Assembly (NCBI RefSeq): GCF_003264935.1
Contig: NZ_QLOE01000001.1
Coordinates: forward strand, 82,501-146,500
Length of the DNA stretch: 64,000 bases
Reading direction: 5' to 3'
Origin: Methanothermobacter tenebrarum
GTDB taxonomy: Archaea > Methanobacteriota > Methanobacteria > Methanobacteriales > DSM-23052
In this document: in pieces, positions 52,682 to 61,748 of the stretch
Numbering within the stretch: position 1 is the stretch's first letter
Layout of the letters: every line of letters starts with the position of its first letter
Translations under genes and position numbers: made by a program
Notes under the pieces: generated by a model
The model's database searches: none
Told to the model about the DNA's origin: nothing
Seen by the model: the letters and a program-made list of their open reading frames with translations, nothing else

Positions 52682-53050
52682 ATGGAAGGCTTAAGGATGG
52701 ATTTTTTATCATCAAAGGCCCTTGAGGATAAAAGTAGCATTGAAAAGGTTTCAATGATCATAGAACGAGTGAAGGATGGTGACATCCTCGTACTAGAAGG
52801 GAGCCTCACACCCTCAGAAGAGGCTGAGCTCATCGAAACTACAATGAGGGAAATAGACATAGAAAACTTCGTGGGAATAGATATACACACTCTGGAAAAG
52901 GATGAAAAGACACTCTTTGGCTTCTCAAAGAAGAAGACAGTCGGACTCACCATAATCGGCCCAGCCAATGTCATGAAAACAGTGAAAAAGAGGTCTAATT
53001 TCCTTTCCATGATTGCGAAGATTGGTGATTCTAGTGCATCAGTGCATTAA
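52682..53050 (+). CDS. arvB: DUF2073 protein (ArvB/OapB type)
   Basis: A 122-residue protein, normally found next to the Era-like GTPase. Seen: [53 protein letters not shown] across the first 55 residues, then [53 protein letters not shown]. The pattern matches DUF2073. No enzymatic motif. ATG follows GAGGTTAAAAAA. It overlaps the zinc-ribbon gene by 17 bases. Role with ArvA in vesicle formation is transfer of knowledge from haloarchaea. Confidence 0.82.
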   Translation: MEGLRMDFLSSKALEDKSSIEKVSMIIERVKDGDILVLEGSLTPSEEAELIETTMREIDIENFVGIDIHTLEKDEKTLFGFSKKKTVGLTIIGPANVMKTVKKRSNFLSMIAKIGDSSASVH

Positions 53051-53321
53051 CTGCGGTGCCAAGTATAAAAATGTTGCAGAGCTCTCAGATGGATGCCCCA
53101 AGTGTGGTGGCAGATACTTCAAGTACACCCACAAGAAGAGGCAGGAGAATAAAAGTCCAGACGGTTCCATAGAAACTATAATGATACATGAAAATGGCAT
53201 CTACGAGGTTAATTTGACGCCTCTGCTCGAGGACGATTCCATAATAGTATCAGATGAAGAAGGAAAATATGTTATAGACTTAAATTTCCTCCTGAAAAAG
53301 CACTTGAAAAAAAGATCCTAG
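53034..53321 (+). CDS. arvC: Zinc-ribbon protein (ArvC/OapC type)
   Basis: A 95-residue protein. Seen: N-terminal zinc ribbon [32 protein letters not shown], with CxxC (Cys4, Cys7) and CxxC (about 21, 24), then a Lys-rich link and a strand-rich C-terminal half ([38 protein letters not shown]). The combination matches the OapC/ArvC family. GTG 53034 lies four bases after GGTGAT; the frame is open to 53013. Third gene of the arv-type operon. Converges on rqcH with a four-base overlap. Confidence 0.82.
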   Translation: MHQCINCGAKYKNVAELSDGCPKCGGRYFKYTHKKRQENKSPDGSIETIMIHENGIYEVNLTPLLEDDSIIVSDEEGKYVIDLNFLLKKHLKKRS

Positions 53322-55264
53322 ACGAGATCGCACTTCCCAGGTGGGAGAACCCTCATAATATCCTCAAGGGTGAAAAGCTGATCAGGGTCTATCCTTTTAA
53401 GTATCTCCCTGGCTATGGCCTCTTTTTTAGTGTAACCGGGTTTTATTATAACATATCTTCTAGTGTGTTTTTTAAGGGCGTTTATAGGGCCGCTCATGAT
53501 CCTTGGACCTTCATAGTCTATTATGCCAACTGCTATTTCAAGTGGGACGCTCCTTATATAGTTTCGTCGACCTTTTATTACGAAGGCCCCCTTTGGTACG
53601 TATTCTCCTGGTGGTGGTGTCTTTGTCACTTGATTGGGGTGAACCCAATAAACGTCAAGGTGACTGTAGCCTTGTTTCCACGCGTTAGAAAATGATGCTG
53701 CGAATATTGCTGCTTCTTTTATCGTATTTTCCGGTATTTTCTCGCCTTTGCTTTTTATTATGACTGATGGGGCGCCGTGGATGTCTGAGTGGAGGTAGAG
53801 GTCCTTGTCTTCCATGTATTTTTTCACGAGTATCTCATTGGTTGTGGCGTCTCTACCAGCCAATACTAGGAATCCTTGGGATGAGATGAACCATCTGAAT
53901 TTTTCAAACCATTTAAGTTTCTTTTTCACTCTCTTTTCTGGTAGGCTTATCTTCTTGAGTGTTATCTCCCTCTTTTCCTTGATCTCCTCTATTTTATCCT
54001 TAGTTTGGCGGATAGCATCCTCGACTCCGCCTATTTTCTTCTTGGCCTTTTTGGCCTTTTCATAGTATGATTCGGCGTTCTCTTCGAGGCTTTTTGTCGC
54101 GTCTAGGGTTATTGTCTTGTCTTCTATTCTTATTGTGATCTTGCCTTTTCTGTCGAGTGATTCTATTAGCCGGGCTTCTGGTATGCCCTCTTTTTTACCC
54201 TTTTTCAGTCTTTTAAGTATTTCCTCGTATGGGTATTCTTTTCTGGCCTTTGATATGGTTTTGAGTAGGTTTTGGATTAGTTTATAATTTGAGTAGATTA
54301 GGTCGCCCTTTAGGGAGGATTCTTTGGCTTTCCTTTTGTAATTTTTAAGGGTTTCCTCTTGTATTTTCAGCCTCTTTTCGTATTTTTTTATTTTGTCTTC
54401 CCATGTTTCTTCTTTTTCCCTTTTTATTTTTTCTCGGATTTTTTTCGCGAAAAATTCGTCAGCGGCTTCATTATAGGTGTTGTAATATTCTCTTTTTTTG
54501 TTCTTGTATATTTCAAGTTCTAGTGGTACAACATCTTTGTCTTCGATGATGTTAGGTGTGAAATCCAACTTTTTGAGGGGTTTGAAGGTCTCATTAATTG
54601 CTTCATAAACTTTTTTAATATCATCTGTGTTTAGTCTGTTCGCTGGCAAGTTCTTCTGGATTCCGGCCTTTAGGAGAACTTCCTCGGCGTATAAACCCCC
54701 AAGTCCATTACGTGCAAGGGTTCTTACGATGTCAGTTTCTGATTCTTTTATCTGTTGGGTTAGCTGATCCATGTCAACTTCTAGTGGGTTTATGGCATGC
54801 TTTGGGGGATGCTTATAAGTTTCTCCTGGTAGGATTTTCCTCTCACTCCACACCTCCCTCCTAAGCGGGAATATTATCCTATCGTCTTCGTCTAGGAGTA
54901 TTATGTTACCTTTACCAAATAATTCAACTACTAGGGTGTATGTCCTATCCCTTTTTATCTTCAATTCCAATATTCTATCAAAATCATATTGTTCGATCTT
55001 TTTTATTATTCCACCTCTGAGGTGTTTGCGCAATAACATTGGAAATGATGGGGGTACCATCGGATTCTCTAAAGGGTAACGTGTTATATGCACCCTTACA
55101 CCAGCTTGTATAAGAAGATCCACTCTACCCTCATCTTTAACATGCAATCTTAAAATTATGGTATCCTCTAATGGCTGGTAGGCTTTATCAACCCTCGCAC
55201 CCTTTAATAGTCCATTTAATTCATGGGCTACTGCGAACACATCAACATTTGACATTGTCTTCAT
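53318..55264 (-). CDS. rqcH: RqcH/NFACT ribosome rescue protein
   Basis: Archaeal homologue of bacterial RqcH and eukaryal NEMF/Rqc2, which binds stalled large ribosomal subunits and may add C-terminal tails. Seen: 648 residues: NFACT-N (SNVDVFAVAHELNGLLKGARVDKAYQ at the N terminus, HITRYPLENPMVPPSFPMLLRKHLRGG near 60), two helix-hairpin-helix motifs (NGLGGLYAEEVLLKAG near 180), a long coiled coil at about 260-340 (EKTW...KRLKIQEETLKNYKRKAKESS), a second coil to about 440, and NFACT-R with WFEKFRWFISSQGFLVLAGRDATTNEILVKKYM near 458 and DIHGAPSVIIKSKG near 500. ATG 55264 after GGTGG fits the family start. Converges with arvC. Confidence 0.9.
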   Translation of the reverse strand: MKTMSNVDVFAVAHELNGLLKGARVDKAYQPLEDTIILRLHVKDEGRVDLLIQAGVRVHITRYPLENPMVPPSFPMLLRKHLRGGIIKKIEQYDFDRILELKIKRDRTYTLVVELFGKGNIILLDEDDRIIFPLRREVWSERKILPGETYKHPPKHAINPLEVDMDQLTQQIKESETDIVRTLARNGLGGLYAEEVLLKAGIQKNLPANRLNTDDIKKVYEAINETFKPLKKLDFTPNIIEDKDVVPLELEIYKNKKREYYNTYNEAADEFFAKKIREKIKREKEETWEDKIKKYEKRLKIQEETLKNYKRKAKESSLKGDLIYSNYKLIQNLLKTISKARKEYPYEEILKRLKKGKKEGIPEARLIESLDRKGKITIRIEDKTITLDATKSLEENAESYYEKAKKAKKKIGGVEDAIRQTKDKIEEIKEKREITLKKISLPEKRVKKKLKWFEKFRWFISSQGFLVLAGRDATTNEILVKKYMEDKDLYLHSDIHGAPSVIIKSKGEKIPENTIKEAAIFAASFSNAWKQGYSHLDVYWVHPNQVTKTPPPGEYVPKGAFVIKGRRNYIRSVPLEIAVGIIDYEGPRIMSGPINALKKHTRRYVIIKPGYTKKEAIAREILKRIDPDQLFTLEDIMRVLPPGKCDLV

Positions 55265-55368
55265 CAGCATCCACCACAGAAAAAATAGTCCCATGGTTTA
55301 GTGGCAAGTTTTATATTAAATTAGGTGATAACATCCTTTATGAATTTTTTCATGGAGGTAAGATTTAG

Positions 55369-55656
55369 ATGGACGTTGATGCCAAGATAACAGCAATTCA
55401 TAGCCTAGCAGGTTTTATAGCTGCTATAATCTCATTCATAGTATCAGGAGGTTCCATACCTGTGATCGGTAAAAATCAGGCGCTTGGAACATTTATAGGC
55501 CTTATTATCCTGCTCTTAACAGGGAATATTGCAGAGAGGATCTTTGAAAGGGAAGAAGTTGGCGGTTTCAAAGGATGGCTATCAAATGGTGTTCTCCCAT
55601 TCATATTCATCTGGTTTATGGTATGGGCAATCCTACTAACCACAACCACGATCTAA
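55369..55656 (+). CDS. Small membrane protein (EMC6-like)
   Basis: A 95-residue membrane protein with three hydrophobic segments: about 11-28 (SLAGFIAAIISFIVSGG), 38-54 (ALGTFIGLIILLLTG) and 73-93. Between segments two and three lies a charged NIAERIFEREEVGGFKGWLSNG loop that faces the cytosol. The arrangement resembles archaeal EMC6-like proteins, a small insertase component, but I name that only tentatively. ATG follows GGAGGTAAGATTTAG. It converges on the DUF2070 gene with a four-base overlap. Confidence 0.55.
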   Translation: MDVDAKITAIHSLAGFIAAIISFIVSGGSIPVIGKNQALGTFIGLIILLLTGNIAERIFEREEVGGFKGWLSNGVLPFIFIWFMVWAILLTTTTI

Positions 55657-57470
55657 AGGTTTAGATAGAATATCCATACAAGAACAAAAACCAATGCTAC
55701 CAGGAAGATTATCGGGGCCAGTATCCTGCTAACAGCCACAATAGAACTTATCGTTGATACAAGCTCGGTTGAATTAGTAGGGCCTAGAGTGTTAAGACTT
55801 TTCACCCTTGCAGTGGCACAGGCCACCTCCACAGGCTCTAGATCATCAATTGCAGATTCTACACATTCAATTATAGCCTTTATGATCTTATCCTTTTTCC
55901 GTTTACCCACAGGATTATGGCCTCCTGAAAGGGTGTTCACATAATGTGTGTCGGTGGTCATAACCTCGCCATCTTGGATGCCAAGGGACTTCACACTTTC
56001 AAGTATCTCCTCCCTGAAACCCTGGACCATATTATTCGCATCAAGGAGTATATACGCTGTCTTTTGGCCGTCCACTTCAACTAGGAGGACTTTCACACCA
56101 CTCTGACCCACACCATCCTCCTTTGACAACTCTTCTAGAGTGTTGGATGCGCAACCAACCTTCAAATCTTTCATGTCATTTGGACATTTAAGCCCCTCCA
56201 GAGCATCCATAAAATCAAAAACTTCACTGTTACCTGGCATGACCCTGCTCGCCTCTCCTTTAAACGAATTATGACAATCAACTAGTATAACATTCTTTGA
56301 ATTGCAACGACTCTTAGCGAGGTTTATAAGGGATAGGCCCACGCCAAAATCAATATCATCAAAACCATGCGGCGCCATAGTAGCTAACAAAAGTAGACTG
56401 TCACCGAAGAATTGCACTCCAATCTTAGCATTACCATTTTCCAGCCTATAGAATCTGCTAGCATGCCTATAATATTCCATACCATCCAGAGCATCCCTTA
56501 TAGCCCTTTCAATCTTTTCAATTTCTTTTGTAGATACTGGGTTGAAATCATGGGTTGATGGTCCATGTGCCACCATTGTAAAAGTGTTAAATTTTTCAGC
56601 TAGTAGTGTGGGCATGTTACCCCCACCGATACTACCAATTGGGCCAGGGTGCACAGATGGGCTCAGGAATAGGCTTTTAAGTTTCGAACCCTTCTTGAAT
56701 GCTATCACCCCTATTATGGTATCTATCGGTTCGCCTATTTCCTCGAATAGGCCCTCAAGGGCTGGTGAATTTTCAGTAATATGGGATAAGAATAGGCTTA
56801 AAAATTCTAGGGAGCCCACTCCAAGATTGCGGCGCATAGGAGATTCAACCACAAGTACAAAAGAGTAGATAGCCAATATTAGGATGGCTGCTGCTATTAT
56901 GGCCTTAACAAGGAATGCTACTATGCTGAAATACCCAATATTGGTAGTTGGAAAACTTAAAAATACCACAACAATATCCATAGAGATTATGAGAGCTGGT
57001 TGAGTTGCTGCGATAAGCATAGAATTCCAGAAACTGATATTAGAAGTGCCCCATATGACAAGGAGTCTGAAAGCGAAAATAAGGACAGAAGCCAAGACTA
57101 TGAAGTTTATAAGATCCATCCCAAGGAGGGTTGAGGCCAGACAACCGATAAGATATACTATTGAGAATATTAACATGGAAAAGAATGCGAGGAACATGGA
57201 CTGTTTCATTTTCATCCGCCGACCACCAAGAGAATTAACCCAAGGCTGGGTCAGGGCGCCGGCCATGATAGACCCAAATCCAAATATTATAACACCACTA
57301 GTGCCACCATCAACTATATCCTCAAGAAGGCCGCCCCTGATAGGATCTAATAGGAACCCAACAGCCCCTATAACAAAACTTAGAAATATCATCGAAAGTA
57401 GGGAAATCCTAGTAGGGGGCAAACTCATAATATACCTTGAAAGGCCTGTGATATTCTTCGTACTCGACAA
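55653..57470 (-). CDS. DUF2070 membrane protein
   Basis: A 605-residue archaeal membrane protein. Seen: about seven hydrophobic segments in the first 215 residues (starting ISLLSMIFLSFVIGAVGFLL), a long soluble domain from about 220 to 575 containing KLKSLFLSPSVHPGPIGSIGGGNMPTLLAEKF near 258-290, GPSTHDFNP near 298, VILVDCHNSFKGEASRV near 390 and DTHYVNTLSGGHNPVGKRKKDKIIKAI near 505, and a final hydrophobic segment (RILAPIIFLVALVFVLVWIF). The conserved HPGPIG, HDFN, DCHN and HYVNT blocks mark DUF2070; a metal-dependent activity is possible. Function unknown. TTG start follows GGTGGAG. Confidence 0.85.
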   Translation of the reverse strand: MSSTKNITGLSRYIMSLPPTRISLLSMIFLSFVIGAVGFLLDPIRGGLLEDIVDGGTSGVIIFGFGSIMAGALTQPWVNSLGGRRMKMKQSMFLAFFSMLIFSIVYLIGCLASTLLGMDLINFIVLASVLIFAFRLLVIWGTSNISFWNSMLIAATQPALIISMDIVVVFLSFPTTNIGYFSIVAFLVKAIIAAAILILAIYSFVLVVESPMRRNLGVGSLEFLSLFLSHITENSPALEGLFEEIGEPIDTIIGVIAFKKGSKLKSLFLSPSVHPGPIGSIGGGNMPTLLAEKFNTFTMVAHGPSTHDFNPVSTKEIEKIERAIRDALDGMEYYRHASRFYRLENGNAKIGVQFFGDSLLLLATMAPHGFDDIDFGVGLSLINLAKSRCNSKNVILVDCHNSFKGEASRVMPGNSEVFDFMDALEGLKCPNDMKDLKVGCASNTLEELSKEDGVGQSGVKVLLVEVDGQKTAYILLDANNMVQGFREEILESVKSLGIQDGEVMTTDTHYVNTLSGGHNPVGKRKKDKIIKAIIECVESAIDDLEPVEVACATARVKSLNTLGPTNSTELVSTISSIVAVSRILAPIIFLVALVFVLVWIFYLNL

Positions 57471-57580
57471 TTTAATTCTCCACCCCTAATCACCTAACAA
57501 TTTTAGACTATTCCATTATCAAGAATAAAAATATTTATGATGAACACTAATAATAATAGGTTCCCCCCAAGGTGATAAAA

Positions 57581-58141
57581 GTGGAAGCGAAACTTAAAAC
57601 GCCATTATCTGATGAGGACATTAAAAAGCTTAGAATAGGTGATGTCGTCTATATTTCAGGGACTATATTCACAGCCCGCGACCGTGCACATAAGAAAATG
57701 ATAAAAGAAGGGGCGCCATACAAGCTGGAAGGGACAGTAATATTCCACGCAGGGCCCATAATAAAACAAAAGGGGCCACTAGAAGGGGATATTATGGATG
57801 ACCCCCCAGTAGATCTCATAGTCGTAGGACCCACAACAAGCACTAGGATGAACCCATATCAGTCCAAGATCATAAACTTGGGCGTTAAGGCCATAATAGG
57901 CAAAGGTGGCATGGATAAGAACGTTCAAGATGCTCTAACCAGAAAATGTGCAGTTTACCTTGCAGCAGTAGGGGGATGCGCAGCACTCTACGGAGAAAAT
58001 GTTAAAAAAGTTAAGAGGGTTTACTGGCCAAATCTAGGCATCCCAGAGGCTATATGGGAACTTGAAGTCCAAGAATTCGGGCCATTACTAGTTGCCATGG
58101 ATTCCAAGGGTGAAAACTTGTATGAAAGGGTTAAATGTTAG
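57581..58141 (+). CDS. Class I fumarate hydratase beta subunit
   Basis: The C-terminal-domain subunit of the oxygen-sensitive 4Fe-4S fumarase, in the reductive branch of the methanogen citric acid pathway. Seen: 186 residues; [23 protein letters not shown] near 25-47 (family signature with TARD), [14 protein letters not shown] near 50, [13 protein letters not shown] near 85, [13 protein letters not shown] near 110, [16 protein letters not shown] near 125 and [22 protein letters not shown] near the end. The alpha subunit is not in the window, as usual for methanogens with split genes. GTG 57581 after AAGGTGAT; the GTG at 57572 overlaps that site. Confidence 0.9.
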   Translation: MEAKLKTPLSDEDIKKLRIGDVVYISGTIFTARDRAHKKMIKEGAPYKLEGTVIFHAGPIIKQKGPLEGDIMDDPPVDLIVVGPTTSTRMNPYQSKIINLGVKAIIGKGGMDKNVQDALTRKCAVYLAAVGGCAALYGENVKKVKRVYWPNLGIPEAIWELEVQEFGPLLVAMDSKGENLYERVKC

Positions 58142-58886
58142 CCTAGAGGGGATGATCGACACCCACATCCACCCAGGGCCAGATATAATACCTAGATTAT
58201 TGGATGATATTGAGGTTGCAAGAGAAGCCCAAATTGAAGGAATGGATGCCATAGTAATAAAGAATCATGTTGAACCAACAGCCTCAAGGGCTAGGATAGC
58301 ATCTAAGCTCACAGGTTTGAAAGTCATAGGCGGCGTGACACTCAACGAAACCATCGGGGGCTTGAATCCCAGTGCAGTGGAGGCATCAGCAAAACTTGGG
58401 GGCAGATTTGTGTGGATGCCGACAATTTCAAGGGAAAAAATTAACCTTTCAAATATAGGGGAAGTCCTAGAAGTTGTAGCGGAACATGACCTAGTACTTG
58501 CAACAGGACACCTTAAACCATATGAGATACTCGAGCTTATAGATCTAGCAAGATCTGCTGGGATACGAAGGATACTGGTCAATCATCCCTTGACTAGGAT
58601 AGTGGGTGCAAGTCTAGAAGAACAAAGGGAAATGTCAAGGGGAGCCATCCTTGAACATTGCCTTGTAACATGTTTCCATGAACAATTATCCATTGGTAGG
58701 ATTATAGAGGCCATAAAATATGTTGGATATAAGAAATGTATAATTGCCACAGACCTTGGCCAAGAACATAACCCATCCCCTGTAGATGGACTTAAATGGT
58801 TTATAGGATCTCTGATCCGAGGTGGGTTAAAAGAAAAGCATATCAGTTGGATGTGTTCATCAGCCCCCAAAAAATTAATATTTTAA
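58122..58886 (+). CDS. DUF6282 (amidohydrolase-like) protein
   Basis: A 254-residue TIM-barrel-like metal hydrolase relative. Seen: [16 protein letters not shown] near residue 10-25 (HxH as in amidohydrolases), [20 protein letters not shown] near 45, [21 protein letters not shown] near 68, VWMPTISR near 95, [14 protein letters not shown] near 123, [10 protein letters not shown] near 148 and [18 protein letters not shown] near 205 (terminal Asp). The His/Asp series supports metal binding. Start ATG 58122 lies within the fumarase gene, overlapping by 20 bases after GGGTGAAAACTTGT. Function unknown; the coupling suggests a carboxylate or amide substrate, but this is speculation. Confidence 0.8.
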   Translation: MKGLNVSLEGMIDTHIHPGPDIIPRLLDDIEVAREAQIEGMDAIVIKNHVEPTASRARIASKLTGLKVIGGVTLNETIGGLNPSAVEASAKLGGRFVWMPTISREKINLSNIGEVLEVVAEHDLVLATGHLKPYEILELIDLARSAGIRRILVNHPLTRIVGASLEEQREMSRGAILEHCLVTCFHEQLSIGRIIEAIKYVGYKKCIIATDLGQEHNPSPVDGLKWFIGSLIRGGLKEKHISWMCSSAPKKLIF

Positions 58887-59033
58887 AAAAGTTTCTCAAT
58901 GAAAGGAATAAAAGGATAAAAAAACATATTATAAAATGGGAATTTTTTTATAATGCTTGCCAACCCATAGTGGGGGGGGTAAGCTCTAGTATTAACATAA
59001 GGAGGTAAACTACTAGGATATTGGAGGATGAAA

Positions 59034-59531
59034 ATGCGCCGTTTTGAAAAACTAACATCAATTAGAGATTATATACCCATAAAGAAAAGGGAATCTGAGG
59101 ATAAGAATATTGGGTTGCTTGTTGATGGTCCTAACATGCTCAGGAAAGAGTTCAGCTTAGACCTAGACCTTGTTAAGAAGATATTATCAGAGTATGGTAA
59201 TATGAGGGTTGGTAAAGTCCTCTTAAACCAATACGCCTCTGACAAGCTTATAGAGGCTATTGTAAACCAGGGCTTCACTCCAATCGTCGTCGCGGGGGAT
59301 ACTGATGTTTACATGGCCGTGGAGGCCATGGAACTTATCTATAATCCTAATATTGACATAATAGCTTTAATGACTCGTGATGCTGATTTTCTCCCCATAA
59401 TCAACAAGGCAAAAGAAAATGGTAAACACACCATCGTCATCGGAGCAGAGCCCGGTTTCAGCGCCGCCTTGAAAAATGCCGCGGATGACGCGATAATATT
59501 AAAATCCGAAGAAAAAAAGCCAAAAGAATAA
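59034..59531 (+). CDS. NYN-domain protein (TIGR00288 type)
   Basis: A 165-residue PIN-like nuclease fold of the NYN/LabA family. Seen: [17 protein letters not shown] near residue 27 (first catalytic Asp), a helical part, [40 protein letters not shown] near 62-100 (second Asp pair), and [45 protein letters not shown] near 107-150 (third acidic site). The acids needed for RNA cleavage are present. ATG 59034 is six bases after GGAGG; ATG 59028 abuts it. Upstream of the PLP gene by 23 bases. An RNA target is likely but unknown. Confidence 0.85.
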   Translation: MRRFEKLTSIRDYIPIKKRESEDKNIGLLVDGPNMLRKEFSLDLDLVKKILSEYGNMRVGKVLLNQYASDKLIEAIVNQGFTPIVVAGDTDVYMAVEAMELIYNPNIDIIALMTRDADFLPIINKAKENGKHTIVIGAEPGFSAALKNAADDAIILKSEEKKPKE

Positions 59532-59554
59532 AATATTGAGGGGGCCCACATATA

Positions 59555-60721
59555 ATGAACATGCTCATAAAAGGGCCTGAAGATGAAATACTAAAAAAAG
59601 AACAAGCCTTCAAAATAATCAGATCCACTCTAGATGAAAAGGGTAGAGAGGCGCTATACGACCTCACAGGCCTCGCAGGCGGGTTCCCCATAAAAAAAGA
59701 GGACAAAAAACTCCTCGAAACATATATAGGACCTGCAGTATACGAAGAAAAACTCCAAAAACTTGCATTAGAACATTTAGGTGGAGAAAAGGCCATAGCA
59801 TTCAACCGTACAACATCAGGGATACTAGCCACCATCATAGCCCTAACAAAACCCGGAGACAAAATCGTACACTACCTCCCAGAGTCCCCATCACACCCAT
59901 CAATACCAGAAAGTGCCAAAATAAGAGGCGCAGAATACCTAGAATTCGATAACATCAAAGAATTCCACACACCCCCAAGAACATCCCTCATCTTCATAAC
60001 AGGAGCCACCATGGACCACAAAATAACAGAAATAGAAGAATTCAAAAAGATAATCAGCCTATCAAAGAAAAAAAAGATACCAGTAATGGTCGATGACGCA
60101 TCAGGAGCCCGCATAAGGACAATAATATACAAACAACCCAAGGCAATAGAACTAGGAGCAGATCTCGCCATTACAAGCACAGACAAGCTCATGAACGGAC
60201 CCCGCGGCGGAATACTAACCGGAAAAACCAGACTAGTCAATAAAATAAAAACTATAGCATACAAGTTTGGCCTCGAAGCACAACCACCACTCATAGCAGC
60301 AATGGTAAGAGCATTAGAAGAATTCGAACCATCAAAGATCCTCAAAGCCATTAAAATAAGGGATGAAGTGCACAAAAAACTTAAAAAAGCCTTCAAAGGC
60401 TTCCAGAAAACCCCTACAGGTGTCATGATCCGCCCAGAGGAGATAAAAAAAGAAATACGAAGACACAACCTTAAAACAAGATTATCCCCAAAGGACACAT
60501 CATACCTCTGGGCCATGCTACTACTCCAAGAATACGGAATAATAACAATACCAGCTGCTGGAATGCCAGGAGCATCCCCAACACTCAGACTAGACTTTTC
60601 AGCACCAGACGCACAAAGACTAAAACCAGACCAGATAACAAAAATCCTAGAAGAAACATTCCAGAAATTATTAGACACCATAAAAGAACCCACAAAAGCA
60701 AAAACCATACTAGGAGGCTAA
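59555..60721 (+). CDS. SelA/SepSecS-like PLP enzyme (TIGR03576 type)
   Basis: A 388-residue fold-type I PLP enzyme of the MJ0158-like archaeal family. Seen: DLTGLAGGFPIKKEDKKLLETYIGPAVYEE near 36-65, AIAFNRTTSGILATIIALTKPGDKIVHYLPESPSHPS near 83-120, IFITGATMDHKITEIEEFKK near 145, VMVDDASGARIRTI near 177 (PLP-binding Asp), ITSTDKLMNGPRGGILTGK near 207-226 (PLP Lys in TDK) and GASPTLRLDFSAPDAQRL near 338. Known relatives were tested as archaeal selenocysteine synthase candidates but the reaction is unclear. Five bases before rtcA. Confidence 0.85.
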   Translation: MNMLIKGPEDEILKKEQAFKIIRSTLDEKGREALYDLTGLAGGFPIKKEDKKLLETYIGPAVYEEKLQKLALEHLGGEKAIAFNRTTSGILATIIALTKPGDKIVHYLPESPSHPSIPESAKIRGAEYLEFDNIKEFHTPPRTSLIFITGATMDHKITEIEEFKKIISLSKKKKIPVMVDDASGARIRTIIYKQPKAIELGADLAITSTDKLMNGPRGGILTGKTRLVNKIKTIAYKFGLEAQPPLIAAMVRALEEFEPSKILKAIKIRDEVHKKLKKAFKGFQKTPTGVMIRPEEIKKEIRRHNLKTRLSPKDTSYLWAMLLLQEYGIITIPAAGMPGASPTLRLDFSAPDAQRLKPDQITKILEETFQKLLDTIKEPTKAKTILGG

Positions 60722-60726
60722 AATTT

Positions 60727-61743
60727 TTGCTCGAAATCGACGGATCATTCGGTGAAGGAGGAGGAGCCCTTGTAAGAATATCCACAGCACTCGCAGCCCT
60801 AACATCAACCCCAATAAAAATATACAACATAAGGGCCAACAGGCCCAAAAAGGGCCTATCATACCAACACCTAACAGCAATCAAAGCACTAGCCAAAATA
60901 ACAGAAGCCAAACTAGAAGGGGCGGAAATAGGATCCACAGAAATCAAATTCACCCCACAAAAAATAAAAGGTGGAAACTTCTACTTCGATGTTAAAACTG
61001 CAGGTAGCATAGGACTAGTACTCCAAGCACTCATGATACCCGCAGCATTCGCAGAAGACAAAACAACATTCAAGATACGAGGTGGAACCGATGTCAAATG
61101 GTCACCACCAATAAACTACCTAGAAAATGTAACACTACCACTACTAGAAAAGATGGGCTACAAAGGAAAAATAAAACTACTAAAAAGAGGATATTATCCC
61201 AAAGGTGGAGGCATCATAGAAGCAAGAATACAACCCATAAAAAGACTAAAACCAATAAAATTGACAAAAACTAGGATAAAATCCATAAAAGGGATATCAC
61301 ATGCTGGCAGACTCCCATTACATGTTGCAGAGAGACAAGCGCGGGCAGCGCAAAAGATACTACAAGAAAATGGATTAGATGCAGAAATAAGAATAGAACA
61401 TTCCAATGATACGCTCTCCCCAGGCTCTGGTATAATACTCTGGGCTGAAGGCAACACCAGAATAGGGGCCAGCTCACTCGGCGAAAAGGGGAAACCGGCA
61501 GAAATCGTTGGAAAAGAAGCCGCAGAAGAGCTGATAAGATTCCTAGAAGAGGGAGCGCCGATAGATAAATACATGGGGGATCAGATCATACCATACATGT
61601 CAATCGCGGGAAAATCCATAATAAAAACGGTCGAATTCTCAATGCACGCCTATACCAACATACATGTCACAGAGAAAATTACAGGCAAAAAATTTAAAGT
61701 AAAGGGAGATCTCGGAAAACCTGCCACCATAGAATGCCCCTAA
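60727..61743 (+). CDS. rtcA: RNA 3'-terminal phosphate cyclase RtcA
   Basis: Converts RNA 3'-phosphate to 2',3'-cyclic phosphate with ATP, through an enzyme-AMP intermediate on histidine. Seen: 338 residues: IDGSFGEGGGALVRISTALAAL near 4-25, the YNIRANRPKKGLSYQHLTAIKALAKI stretch near 35-60, FDVKTAGSIGLVLQALMIPAAF near 84, RGGTDVKWSPPINYLENVTLPLL near 108, RGYYPKGGGIIEA near 143, and the catalytic His region APIDKYMGDQIIPYMSIAGKS near 277-297, though the adenylated His is usually placed about 20 residues later, in the FSMHAYTNIHV stretch. TTG 60727 after GGAGGCTAAAATTT. Coupled with the PLP gene. Confidence 0.92.
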   Translation: MLEIDGSFGEGGGALVRISTALAALTSTPIKIYNIRANRPKKGLSYQHLTAIKALAKITEAKLEGAEIGSTEIKFTPQKIKGGNFYFDVKTAGSIGLVLQALMIPAAFAEDKTTFKIRGGTDVKWSPPINYLENVTLPLLEKMGYKGKIKLLKRGYYPKGGGIIEARIQPIKRLKPIKLTKTRIKSIKGISHAGRLPLHVAERQARAAQKILQENGLDAEIRIEHSNDTLSPGSGIILWAEGNTRIGASSLGEKGKPAEIVGKEAAEELIRFLEEGAPIDKYMGDQIIPYMSIAGKSIIKTVEFSMHAYTNIHVTEKITGKKFKVKGDLGKPATIECP

Positions 61744-61748
61744 ATAGC

